Origin: Bacteroidaceae bacterium
Lineage (GTDB): Bacteria; Bacteroidota; Bacteroidia; Bacteroidales; Bacteroidaceae
Length of the DNA: 64,000 nucleotides
Assembly (NCBI GenBank): GCA_017552435.1
Contig: JAFZPZ010000110.1
Coordinates: 1-64,000 of the forward strand
Direction: 5' to 3'
Below the pieces are notes generated by a model, which was not told where the DNA came from, ran no database searches, and saw only the letters and a program-made list of their open reading frames with translations. How positions within the stretch are numbered: the stretch's first letter is position 1; the number at the start of each line of letters is the position of its first letter. The position numbers and the translations under genes were made by a program. This document shows positions 1-11,500 of this stretch, piece after piece.

Positions 1-3000
1 GCACCTACGGTTTTACCGCTTTCTGTATAGGTGGTTGTCGGTTCGGCAATAAACTCCGTAAGTCGCTTGCCGAGTACCGTAAACGTTACACTTGGTGCAA
101 CTGAAATGTTACCCATATTACCAAACGAACGGTAGTAGTTAGCACCAAGAATGGAAAGACCCGTATCGTTTGATTCCGTATCTCCGAGGTTCAGCGCAAA
201 CTCTTGATTTGGAGCCACGCGAACATGGGGGTCAACCGATGTCTGACCAAGCATACCTGTCGGGTAGATGTATTGATGTGGCTTCACACGGAACGTGTAG
301 TTGTTCGAGTTGGATTGATACGGTGGTAAGTGGAATGCTTGCATTGAAAGTGATGCAACCACATCTGCAATACCGATGCTGTATGTCTTACCACCATCAT
401 ACAACTGTCCCCATGCCGCATATGAAGCCATATAAACGACCCTTCTAATCATAAACTGTGTTTCAGCCTCCAACTGACTACCCATTGACTGAGTAATCGG
501 GGCAACACCACGAGCACCTGAACCGAACGACACGAACCCCAATAAAGCAGGCCACTCGTATCTGATACGTGCCTGTTCGTTGTAAGCCATCTGTGAATAG
601 AAATGCTGAATGGAGAAGAAATATTTCTCCAAGCACCCCCAAATGGAACTCGTGATTCCTTTTGCGTTGTCTTCTTGTGTTACCAATCCGACCATTGCGT
701 TGAACACCGACTTCATCATAGACTGTAATTCCTTGGTGTCCTCCCACATTGCCTCGACAAGATTGAACAATCCGTTCTGAGTTCCCTCATAGCACGATGT
801 TGGATTATTTGGGTCTGGGTCATTGTCTCTATACGGGTGCATACGGTCGATGTAGTAAGGTTTTGTGGAACGACCGTTGTTGTCCGTAATCAAGATTGTA
901 TCAACATCGTCTTGGTGCAATTCCCAAAGGTAGCAAGATGTTGTCACACCATCAATGGTCACATCTTTTGCAACGGGGTCAAGAACATAGTAGGTGTTCT
1001 TTGAACAGTTGTCCGTACCTGCCATAAAATGGTTCTGGAACACATAGTGGAACTTCAACGAATTAACGTTGAAGTACAATCCGATGTATTTCTTTGCATG
1101 GGCGACGATAGCACCGATAATCTCCGTGTTCAGCACATCATAGTCGGCCTTGTGTGTGGATGCGGTATAGGTGGCTGCTGTCATTTCGTTTGTCCTAATG
1201 TCAATGACCGCATATCCTGAACCGTAAGTCCAAAGTCCTGCATCAACCCAAGTGTTGCTCTTGAAGTTGTATCGCTTCAGCTTATATGCATCATCACCAT
1301 CCGTACACCAATACTTGTATGCCGTGTTCGCACTCTCGTCGGACAAGAGGAATGCTGAGAACGAGCCGACATAGAAACGTATCATCGGTGTATGGAGATA
1401 TATGAAGTTCCACGTGTCAGCCAAGCGGTTTGTGATTGATGAAACGGGAATCTCATCATCATCCGTCTTGCCACCATCGAAATCAAGGCTTTGCAATCCG
1501 TTATAGAAATAACCCTCATCCTCGGCACTGTATGTAATAGCCTCCGCACATCTTTCGTCAGTAATGAACGGAACGCGCATATCAGTCAGCGGATAGTTGT
1601 TGTCCGAACCCTCTATCATCGTGAACATCGGATGCAAGGACTTTACATAACCCCAAGTCGGCTTGTCCATCTTTCCTGCTCCGAAGTTACCACCACCGCG
1701 ATAAACGGGGGCGTTGTTCCCGTCCTGCGTGAAGAAATACACAGGTTCAGTGTACTTTGAAACACGTGCGGTTGATACAGCCTGCTGTAGCGAGTTCCTT
1801 CCCACCACGGCAGTATGTAGGTCGTTGTAGAGCCGTGTTCCTGCGCATAGGTGGCTTTGCATTGAAGATGCGTAGTTGACCTTTAGTACCAATTTTGTAG
1901 CCAACGGTGTACCCTCTGTGACCATGAATCCCATGCCACGATACTTACCGTTTCCGTCTATCCATCCGTCTGGTACACGAATCTTTCCGTTGACAACCTT
2001 GTATTTCTTTGTCTGTACTGACGCAGCAACAGGTTCGTTCTTTCCCAAGTTACCACCTTTGATGTCAACGATTGTCTCAGTTGTCGTCTCGTCGGTATCT
2101 GGGTCGGTGTAACTACCCGAATACGGCTCGCTTACCGTTATCGAGGAATGAAAGTCAGATGGCGCAACCTCAATCCAACCACCATCATCTATTTTTGTCT
2201 GAATGTTGGAGTAATAGTAGGTATTAGCCGTAGAACCTTGTCTTTTTGGTTTCATTCCAGTGTCCTTGCATATCGTACCTGACAGGTCTTTGTTTAATGA
2301 ACCGTCCTCGTTATATTGGAATATCTCCCACCATACCGATGCAACGGTTTCACGGTACTTATACGGCTCCAAACCATGAAGTACGAGTACCCTCTTACCA
2401 AGAGCTTTCACTTTGTCAATATCAACTTTTCCACTTGTCATTATATCGTTCTGAGCTCTTGTTTCGCGCTTCTCTTCTGATGTCGGGAGGGATGCAATGT
2501 AGTTCTTTACGATGTCCTGTGCGGAAAGCTGACGGTTGGCATAAACTCGGATTCCGTAGATGTCGATGTCCGCTCCATCCTGTCCTATCGTGATACCACC
2601 ATTGGACATATTTCCCGTACAGAACTCATCATTTGCCGACGTAGAGAACAACACTTCACGCTCTATATTTCCATTGATGAACACACGTGCTATTGCAACA
2701 TTTTGCGCAGGAGTGTATTGGTTTGGGTCATACAATCCATCACCATTTACGTTTGGTCGGATATTGTTGTGGATATTTATGCTGATATGAGTGCGCTTGT
2801 CCTCGCAAAAACGGAAGTTTGTTTCGTCATCCACAATCTTTGATTTGGTGTAGATATTCCCCTCCATCGGTCTGATTGTCAGACCACGCGGATTGCCGCC
2901 CACGCTTTCAAGAATCTTCAATATCGGGTCTTCCTCATCGGTCACGTTTCTTACCGCAATATCGAACTCCATCGTCATTGCAGAATCGGGGGAACTGCGG

Positions 3001-4733
3001 AACTGTGCAAACGGGTTCAGTTGTATGTTCAATCGCTGACCTGCAAGCACACGCAACACCTTTACACCGCTATCATCAGCCACCCATCCATCGGAAATCA
3101 TATCAAATCCCGTCCATGTGCTTGTCACAACAGCATTGTTGTTTGCTGAGTTGATGATTCGTTGCGGAGAAGCCTCCGTGTTGTTCCTCACCTTTGGGTT
3201 GAGTATGAACGATGCACCGAGAGTTGGCGAGAAGTTGTCCGAGTTGTCAACCGTCACATTCAAGTAATTCAAGTTGTAGCACTCGTTTAGGAAGTTGTAA
3301 TATGTGCTTCCTACCTTCCTCCACACGCGGAAATAGGTGTTGATGTCCGATGTGCTGTCCGACTCAATCTCAATGGTCGTTGTCAGTTCCATCTTCGTAT
3401 TCGGGGTAACAAGACTGTTGCTCTCAAAGTGTTTTGTTGTTGATGAAGATGGTGTGAACGATGCGTTATATGCCGTGAGGTAGAACGTTACATCAACAGG
3501 CTCCGTACCTGCCGTAATCGTCTCACCACTAACTACGGGGTTAAACACCGCGTACTCACAAATGGTTGTCTGCACGAAGTTAACAACCCTGCTCTTGACG
3601 TTCTGGAGCATAATGTATGGTTTTGACGCATTTGCTCCTGCCGTACCGTAGTCAATGACCATGAAGCTGTTTTTCTCAACAGGGCTTGTAAGCGTACCAC
3701 CCCTTCCATCGGATGCGGTTAGCCATGCACGCACCTCATGCACTCCGTGATTGAATATCTTGTAGGTGTCCGAGGAATCAGCAATATCGCGAGTGAATAC
3801 CGTACCGTTCTCAGCAGCCGTCAGCGAATAGGTAGCCGACAATGTGGTCTGCCCGTCTATCTCAATATGCAAGGTCTTTGCAACCGCACCGAACACTTGG
3901 TATGAAACGGGGAATCCTGCCGACCGAATCTGCGAGGCCTGTAAAGCGTTGTTCCAATCCAACTGACACTCCAACCTTAACTGCGTATAGGTAATGCTAC
4001 TTGCAACATTTACCCAAGTCGAGTATTGCACCTTGTTTTGGTTGTTGTCGTCCGTGTAGTCATAGAATGCCCTTATACGAATAAGTTGTCTGCCTTCAGT
4101 AAGGAACTGACCGATGTCTATCTGCGTATATGTGGTCGTATTGCTGTAATCGGTGGAGTCGATAGCACCTGCGAGCGTTCCGACAGGACTCCATGTGGCA
4201 CCGTTGTCCATGCTTCGTTGGATTTGCAGTGTTCCCTTTACGCCCATGTTGAAACGCTCACCATTGGAGTTTCTTACCGCATGGAATCGGAGAGGAACGT
4301 TTAATTCGCGTTCCGCAACCACAATGTTTGCGGTCTGGTCTGCACTTGTAAACATATATGCGGCAAAACTATCGCCTTGCACTGTTGAAATAGGTAACGG
4401 AATATCTACAAGTAAAAGACTTTCGTATTCTTCTGGGTCGTTTATGTATAACTCGTAGTCGTCTTCGGTAGCAAATCCCCATAGGTGATAAAAATTGCTT
4501 GCATCAATATCATCACTCCATTTAAGACAACCAACCTTATCTCCTATTTTACCTAAATTCTCTTTGATGAACCTCTCCACCTCGCCACGGTTCATACCCC
4601 ATTCCCTGCCAGCGGGAACAGACGTTCCGTGGATGTCAACTGCGGATGATTCCTCGTTTACACCACCCCAGGCATCAGCCAACGAACTAAGAAGGTTTTC
4701 GCCATTGATCGTGATTTTTTCTTTCTTTGCCAT
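1..4733 (-). CDS. Large tail/adhesion protein with LamG-like domain (3' end beyond window)
   Basis: Open reading frame from ATG at 4733 with no stop before the left edge, giving about 1577 visible residues; the C-terminus is missing. The start (MAKKEKITINGENLLSSL) is the first ATG after the preceding small ORF. Residues about 557-745 look like a concanavalin A/LamG fold (ITIGQDGADIDIYGIRVYANRQ, the usual 'modest conformational change' style ending), followed by a region with VLKVNYASSMQSH near residue 980 that recalls CotH-like segments of Bacteroidales phage proteins; the latter match is from memory and uncertain. Last gene of the leftward tail operon, so probably a receptor-binding or tail-tip protein acting outside the host cell. 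No signal peptide. Confidence 0.8.
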   Translation of the reverse strand, partial: MAKKEKITINGENLLSSLADAWGGVNEESSAVDIHGTSVPAGREWGMNRGEVERFIKENLGKIGDKVGCLKWSDDIDASNFYHLWGFATEDDYELYINDPEEYESLLLVDIPLPISTVQGDSFAAYMFTSADQTANIVVAERELNVPLRFHAVRNSNGERFNMGVKGTLQIQRSMDNGATWSPVGTLAGAIDSTDYSNTTTYTQIDIGQFLTEGRQLIRIRAFYDYTDDNNQNKVQYSTWVNVASSITYTQLRLECQLDWNNALQASQIRSAGFPVSYQVFGAVAKTLHIEIDGQTTLSATYSLTAAENGTVFTRDIADSSDTYKIFNHGVHEVRAWLTASDGRGGTLTSPVEKNSFMVIDYGTAGANASKPYIMLQNVKSRVVNFVQTTICEYAVFNPVVSGETITAGTEPVDVTFYLTAYNASFTPSSSTTKHFESNSLVTPNTKMELTTTIEIESDSTSDINTYFRVWRKVGSTYYNFLNECYNLNYLNVTVDNSDNFSPTLGASFILNPKVRNNTEASPQRIINSANNNAVVTSTWTGFDMISDGWVADDSGVKVLRVLAGQRLNIQLNPFAQFRSSPDSAMTMEFDIAVRNVTDEEDPILKILESVGGNPRGLTIRPMEGNIYTKSKIVDDETNFRFCEDKRTHISINIHNNIRPNVNGDGLYDPNQYTPAQNVAIARVFINGNIEREVLFSTSANDEFCTGNMSNGGITIGQDGADIDIYGIRVYANRQLSAQDIVKNYIASLPTSEEKRETRAQNDIMTSGKVDIDKVKALGKRVLVLHGLEPYKYRETVASVWWEIFQYNEDGSLNKDLSGTICKDTGMKPKRQGSTANTYYYSNIQTKIDDGGWIEVAPSDFHSSITVSEPYSGSYTDPDTDETTTETIVDIKGGNLGKNEPVAASVQTKKYKVVNGKIRVPDGWIDGNGKYRGMGFMVTEGTPLATKLVLKVNYASSMQSHLCAGTRLYNDLHTAVVGRNSLQQAVSTARVSKYTEPVYFFTQDGNNAPVYRGGGNFGAGKMDKPTWGYVKSLHPMFTMIEGSDNNYPLTDMRVPFITDERCAEAITYSAEDEGYFYNGLQSLDFDGGKTDDDEIPVSSITNRLADTWNFIYLHTPMIRFYVGSFSAFLLSDESANTAYKYWCTDGDDAYKLKRYNFKSNTWVDAGLWTYGSGYAVIDIRTNEMTAATYTASTHKADYDVLNTEIIGAIVAHAKKYIGLYFNVNSLKFHYVFQNHFMAGTDNCSKNTYYVLDPVAKDVTIDGVTTSCYLWELHQDDVDTILITDNNGRSTKPYYIDRMHPYRDNDPDPNNPTSCYEGTQNGLFNLVEAMWEDTKELQSMMKSVFNAMVGLVTQEDNAKGITSSIWGCLEKYFFSIQHFYSQMAYNEQARIRYEWPALLGFVSFGSGARGVAPITQSMGSQLEAETQFMIRRVVYMASYAAWGQLYDGGKTYSIGIADVVASLSMQAFHLPPYQSNSNNYTFRVKPHQYIYPTGMLGQTSVDPHVRVAPNQEFALNLGDTESNDTGLSILGANYYRSFGNMGNISVAPSVTFTVLGKRLTEFIAEPTTTYTESGKTVG

Positions 4734-4767
4734 ATATCCTTGTCTTTTTTATTGTCAATAAACAGTT

Positions 4768-4872
4768 TTACCATGGATCGGACCGGAACCATCCTTCTGA
4801 TCTGAACCAGGCCGAGAAATACTCCTCAACGGCCTTGGTTATCATCATCAGTCTTCTTCTGAACTCACTCAT
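4768..4872 (-). CDS. Small 34-aa protein of unknown function
   Basis: ATG at 4872 gives a 34-aa peptide beginning MSEFRRRLMM and ending in tryptophan (FRSDPW) before TAA. It lies 5 nt after the stop of the 209-aa gene and 34 nt before the next start, so it fits the operon exactly and fills what would otherwise be a 144-nt gap. The Arg-rich start followed by an aromatic, amphipathic stretch is reminiscent of short leaders in Bacteroidales phage tail operons. I do not recognise a function. Confidence 0.5.
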   Translation of the reverse strand: MSEFRRRLMMITKAVEEYFSAWFRSEGWFRSDPW

Positions 4873-4877
4873 AACTA

Positions 4878-5507
4878 CTAAGATGAAGATGAAGATGACT
4901 GGGATGCTCCTTCCCATGCTCCATAAAGAGCCAGGTTATTCTGTATGCTTACCTGGTAGATGTTGCCGTCAGTCCATACAGGTTCTTCCAACCACGTTAT
5001 ACCATCTGGAAGGTTAAGGGTAAAGTTGGATCCGCTTACCTGGAACTGAAGCATATACTCGTTTGCATCGTTCGCTTCGCCTGCAATGAACGTGATGTTC
5101 AGCGACTGTACGCTACCCCATACGTTCAGGGCATTAGGCGATATGCTTACCGTAGTGGCGTTCTGCCGCACCAACTTCGGATTCTGGAAATCCGAATAGT
5201 ATGCAAACACCTGATAGGTCGTTCCTCCGTCAACGGAATAGTATATGCCATCGTCGCGACGCTGGAAACGTGGTGTCTCTCCAGCTGCTCTTACTCCTGT
5301 GTTCACGCCGCCTATATACCAATAGCCGTCCTGTCCGATCGTTGCAACCGCAGACAATGCAAGATACGCACGTACAGCTTCTGCAGTTACCTTGATTGCA
5401 TGGTTGCCGTTTACACCTTCTGCACCGTGCAAAAGGAACTGATCAGAGTTTGCTATTGCAGAAGCCTGCGCAAACAATGCTAATAGCTCTGGTGATGTTA
5501 CTGCCAT
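4878..5507 (-). CDS. Tail-operon protein with poly-serine C-terminus
   Basis: 209 aa from ATG at 5507. It contains the motif GQDGYWYIGGVNTGVRA near residue 58, a pattern common in Bacteroidetes surface and phage proteins (DUF4988-like 'DG-x-W-x-IG-x-x-TGV'). The C-terminus is SQSSSSSS encoded by three TCATCT hexamers directly before the TAG stop. It lies 14 nt downstream of the giant tail gene and upstream of the partial LamG-like gene, so it is probably an accessory tail-fibre or tip component. The domain name is from memory; the function is inferred from position. Confidence 0.75.
   Translation of the reverse strand: MAVTSPELLALFAQASAIANSDQFLLHGAEGVNGNHAIKVTAEAVRAYLALSAVATIGQDGYWYIGGVNTGVRAAGETPRFQRRDDGIYYSVDGGTTYQVFAYYSDFQNPKLVRQNATTVSISPNALNVWGSVQSLNITFIAGEANDANEYMLQFQVSGSNFTLNLPDGITWLEEPVWTDGNIYQVSIQNNLALYGAWEGASQSSSSSS
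4881..4898 (-). repeat. TCATCT hexamer x3 encoding terminal serines
   Basis: Three perfect TCATCT units (read on the minus strand) immediately before the TAG stop of the 209-aa gene. Slippage by one unit would add or remove two serines without a frameshift. Confidence 0.8.
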
Positions 5508-5521
5508 ATCTTTTCTTTCGT

Positions 5522-8500
5522 TTAGTTACTACAATAAAGTTCGTACCATGATGGGGATGCCGCAGAAGTATCCTTAACGAATATTCTTGGGCGATAGTCA
5601 TCTGCCGTGAAAGGATTAGCCGCTTGTCCGTTACTTCTAATAACGGGCATACCGCGCAATTCATAGGCAACGCCACTCTTGCTAATAATCTTTATTTCGT
5701 CAGAAGAACCGCTTGTCAGCGTTAGATTTATAGTGGAGCTGTTGTTAAGGAACAGGACACCATCTTCTGCAAGTATTTCATAGTCCGATGATATGGTCTT
5801 GACCTTCTTAACCATCGGAATATACCCATACGAAGAATTGTATTGATAAATACCATTGTTATCCACCTTTATACGGTAGTTGCCATACCTTATCTCAGCG
5901 TTGTCTCCCGTTATACTGAAAGACTTGTTCGTACCCATGTTGACGAACAGCCCGTTTATACCGATTCGCGTACCTTGCGGAGTGGTTTGGTTGAAGCACA
6001 TCTTTGCCGATGTGGTTATAGTTGCTGTGCTTGCAATTCCTCCGAAGGTGTCAGATGCGGTGTTGTCCTCGTTTACATCCTCTATCCATACATACACATG
6101 AGCATAGTAGGTTGCAGTTACGGGTATTACAGGCCCGTAGAACAACAAAGGAAGACTAAGTGTCGTGATGCTTCCACTTGCTGTCGCACCGCCAGTTCCC
6201 GTGTATATGGTATTGCCGTTGCTTGTAACGAAACGGAGTTCATACCTTATCTTCTCGGGCAGACCGCTATCTGTTATCCTCATTGTGCTACCACCTGATG
6301 ACACCGTGATGTAGAGCATTGTTTCAGTAGATGGCGATATAGGAGTTGAACTTGCGGATATGACAGCTCCCGCCTTCAATTCACCCATGCTGAGTACAAT
6401 CGGTGTAGGCGTGAGGTCTATTCTGCTTGTCTGGCTCCCCTTCGTGGTCTGCTTTGCTGTTCCCGTTGCGTATGCGGTCTCATTGACGGGTTCATCAACT
6501 TCTCCCGCAACAACCTGAACACGAAGATTGTCAGAGGAATCGTACACCATCACACCCTCGTCTGCATTCTTTATCTCGACCAAGCCTTTGATATGCGCCT
6601 TGTCAGCGAACATCTGCCCGTCTTGCTGAACGCGGAACGGAGCTATTGATGGGTTCTCGTTACCAGCCCATATACGAACGCTTTCATCCTCATGTGAGGC
6701 ATCAGGAATCGCACCCGTCAGTCCGGCGACAATCTGATTACTGGAATTGTAGATCACAAGCTGGTTGGACGAACCGAACTTGAAATGGGCGTTCCGTGCG
6801 ACTATGTAATTGAAGTATGCGGATGAAACATTTTCAGCCACCGGCTCCCAGTTTGCTTCGTCAAGAGCAAAAGTTGTGGCAGAAGCCGGGTGTGTAATCT
6901 TACACTTGTACAACGCATATCCACTTGCCTTTGTCGGATCCTCGACACACATGAAGTCCACATAGCGAATGCCTTGTATGTTATCGGCGTTTTCATCGTT
7001 ACGGTAAAGGAGATTGTTGTCGTGGGTGTACTGCTGGTACACACGCTCATGACAGCCTGTAAGGCCACGAGGACCCCGTAAGTCTTCCAATTGTTCTTGT
7101 GTAAAGTCTTCATATTCAAACGCATCACCGGTATCACCATCCTTTACAATATAAATCCTTTCCCTATCGTAAAGTTTGTTTGAATTTGCACCCGTTCCTT
7201 TTAAGAACAACGTTATATATTGTTGTACTCCGTTAAGTAGTTGGGCAACGGGAATACCTGTCATCGACCCCGTCAGGTTAGACACATCGGAGCTGCCGTC
7301 TTTTGTATAACTAAGTGCAAGACCTTCCGTACTCATCTCAGCAGCCTGTGTAACCATCGACGTGTCAGACCCGACCGATTTCTTTACTTGAACCGAAAAC
7401 GTTTGTTCGGTAAAGTTACCGTTGTCGCCAAGTTTATGGAAAATATCAACACTTGGCTGAAGTGAGTATATAACTGTTGAATTACCTGGGAATGACTTGT
7501 TAATTGAATATACAGCAGTGAGTTTGAAGTTCGCATTTGTCTTCAATGTCGCTTCAACCACAATTGTCGCACTAATCGCCTGTATATTTGACGGCGTGAT
7601 TGTACGTCCGCTACGGGTTGCTGTGATGTTATTACCTGTTACGGTATAATTAAAGTCATCAAAGGCATCCCTTCCACCTTCAACAACTATAATATCCGTT
7701 GTTTCATAAGAGCCGATAACCGTTCCGCTGTCATCGCAATTGACAAAACTGTTATCGTTCGACAAATCAAGGATGTAAGGCGACGAACCGCTTTCGGTGT
7801 ACTTGTTCCAAAGATGCACTGCACCGAAGTTCTGCCAAACGCCATTTACCTTCTTGCGTTGTGCATAGAACTCGTACTTATACCCGACATTGCCACTTAC
7901 ACCTGTCGGTTGGTCAGTCCATTGTTGCGTTGCACCGACATTGTACGGGCAATAGTCATCTTCTTGGAATCCTTGATATGTCCGCTCGTCACGAATTGTC
8001 GGGGTCGCCATCCCATTGGGACTATCATTAATCCAAGAATCTTGCGTGAAGAATATATATTCAACACCCTTGCCGTCCTGACCGTCGGCCACAATGTCCT
8101 CGCATTCCTGATCAAGCAGGATCCATGTGCCAACACCATTCTCAACAAAGTACTGTCGCAGCCGGATCTCAATGCTGTCTGCATCGTCCCAGCTGAACTT
8201 GTTGCCGCTACCGTTGTCTGAACTTTCGCGTATCGCAACTCCGCTGCTATAACCGCTGATGTCGGTCCAGGTCGCTCCCTTGTCAAGCGAATACTGAAGA
8301 CTGTAGTCTCCGTGCTGGGCCGGGGAATGAGAGGGCAGGGTGGTCATCAGGTGACGGTCGTCCTTCTGTGTTGTCTTGTAGATATACACATTGAAGTGAG
8401 TCGGTGTATATGTGTCATCGTTTGCCTTGTAGCAGATGCTGTTAGGATTGAGTATGATCTCATGCTTGTCTATACCGTACAGCTTGCTTACCGTAAACAG

Positions 8501-11500
8501 GCGATTGTAGTAAGCATTCTGCCCGTGTTTGGTATAAAGGCACTTCACATTGATGCTGGCAGCATCATCTGTAACCGTCAGCAGGTTGATGGTTATCCAT
8601 GGCTTTCCGTCAACGGTGGTCCATGCGTTTGCTATCTCGGCGGTGCAATTGGAGCATTCTATCTCCCATCCCTGCGTAAGCGTTCCTGAAGAGAACTTAC
8701 CGTACTGCTGCTTGTTTGAGGAACGTGTAGAGCCCAGTACCGAACTACCGATGGTATCCTCACCGTCCATCAGGCACGCATGCACGACCGACAGCGTGGC
8801 AGCGACGACCGTTCCGTCTTCCGTGCAGGTAACATTGTCGCTGTCGTTGTCAAGAACCACCTGAATACTGTTCTCTCCGTCAAGACCGTCAAGTACAACT
8901 GGTACGTCTTCAACGTCAAGAACCTCGATTACGTTCGACGGATCCAGCAGAGCTGATATGGTCGATAGCGTAGTGTCGGCCAGTTTGTACAGTTTGAACC
9001 TTACGCGGGTGTTGTCTGCGCTTACAGTCACACCGCTTACCGTGCTGTATGCCTCCTCAGTACCTGCTACCTCCTGGTTGCTGGCGTTCATCGTGAACTT
9101 CTGCGTCGTAATGAACAGGCCATGTTTAGCATAGTCGGCAACAGCCACCGTGTAGTGCTTGTCATCAGTCGAGTCGCAACGCACGGAACAGGTGATGTTG
9201 TTTGTGTTCAGTACCTTTTGCTGGTTGGCATTGTAACTGGCGCAAACCTCTGCAGGATCGGTCAGCAACTGATAAACATTGGTGTCGGTCGATTTGTTGA
9301 TGGTATGCCGCAGAGTGCGTTCGTAGGGCACTCCTGAATAGGTGGCCGTGCATGTAACATCAATATCAACCACCGGCGAAATGTCAACACCCATGGCCGT
9401 AAGCTGTATGCGGGCATATTTCTTTCCGTTTACAGTAATGATGTTCTTATTGTAGTAGATAGATGAAGTGGCAGGTCCTTGTGCAGGCGCGGAACCGCTT
9501 ACCAACGTTACGCCTGTAGTAGCCGAAGACAGGCTTATGTTCGTTGCGCTTCCGATGTTCAGCATTTCATTGTTGTGCCACATCTTGAAATCGAACACAA
9601 CTGGAAGTCCAATATATGCCTGTGTCCTTGTGTTCCACGAAACACTGCTGAACTCATTGCTTATGTCTGCACCGACGAACGGTTCCGACTGGTGTTTGAT
9701 CGTGACAGGGAACTGCTTGATTATAGAGGTATTTCCCTCGCAGTCGATCGTGAGGTTCACGAAACAGTTCTGCATGTCGCGCATGGAATCATAGTCGAAG
9801 TTCACATCGTCGGCCGTACCGGGTATGCCGTCCTTAATATTCTCGATCGACGTGATATATATCGTCGAGTTTTTCAATGAACAGGTGCATCGAACCGGTT
9901 CGGTATAGACCTTGAACTTACCAGGCCCTACTGTCTCATTCTCCCCGCATATCGTCAGCAGCTGATTATTCTTGCGAACTGATATCGCGCTGTAAATACG
10001 GTAGTCGTATGGCACGTTATCGTTGACCTTATACAGACCGCCTATAACGTTTCCGACGTCATCAACGGTAATCACGTCAACATAGTCGCTGAAGTCCACA
10101 TGATATGACGACAGCTGGTCAACGATGGTGTTGATCTGCTCCAGACGGCCTGACATATAGATATTGTTCAGGTATGCCGAGTAGCCTTCCATGTTAAGTC
10201 CGAAAACACTCAGGTTCGACAATTCACCGTACTGCGCACCGATGTTTTCTTTTGTGAACTCCCAGTTGTTTACGCCGGTCAGATAACGCTCATAGGTAAG
10301 TGTGGAATACCGGCTTTCCTGACGGTCAACATTGGTAAAGTTACCATAGCACACGAAGTGCATCATGGCACATGGTGCGTGCGATGCCGGGAATCTCACA
10401 TCGTTCCTCAGCGCATAGCGGAACTCTCCGTTCGGCTTGTCGGAACCGGACAGTATCTGTGTTATCCTGAAATATGTCGTAAAGAATCCGGAGAACCGGA
10501 AATTACCGATGTAGTCGTCATAGTCATCGGCATCGTTGTTTTCAAGCGTCATGCCATCATGGAAGATACCCATACAGATGTCATCAACAGCAACCTTGCC
10601 GATCTCACCGTCTTCCAGGTGCAATTTGATAACACCCGTGTTCAGAATATTCCCTGATCCGTCTTTGTCGGGCGTAACGCTTTCTATGATACCGCCACCT
10701 GGAGCACGCCAGCGGTTACCCACCTGTATGCTGATACGGTTATATCTGAGCTCTGGAACTTCGAGGAACCTGCGAAGAGTCAATGATTCAAGCTCTGCAT
10801 CCGCATTCCCGTCTATGCGACCTCCGAATCCTGTCAGGCCCGATGCAAAGTCCTCCCCGAACTGTACACCTCTTTCGTTGGTGAAACGGATCATGCCGGC
10901 TGCCACATCGTCATGTACCTTTGACACGAACAGTTCCTCACCGTATGCGGCCATGGTTCCCTTGATGGAATCCTCGTCGGCATCTCGGATGACAGGTATG
11001 CTGAAGGTGTGTTCCTCGCCGTCTATCGTAAAGGTGATGGTCAATCCTGTAAGCGCAACATTGTTCAGATAGCTCACGAACTCCGGGTTCACTGTCTCGC
11101 TGATGGTGAACTGAGGATTCTGTGCGCTTACCGTGGTCTGATAGGGAAGCCCATCACATTTTACGGTAATGATGGTTGCATCGGCTGTTACAATCTCCTC
11201 CGGTCCGTTACCTGTGCGCTTCATAAGTGTGGCCACCAGCGGCAGCGTACCACGGAATGCGCCTGTGTAAGCGGCGATGAGCTGATACACCACATTCCCT
11301 GCAAGCGTCCAGCGGCAGCGGTAGGTAATAGCATCCTCGGCTCGGTAGCTCCAGATGGTCGGCTTGCTGAACTCGCCCCAATGACCGATGCGTTGCTCGG
11401 CTTGATCGCCAGAGTCTGCCTGCTCATTAGAAGAAGCACTGCTCGAACTCTCACGGATCCAGTCGCGATAGCTGCCGTATTCATAGTGGTAGGTATCGTC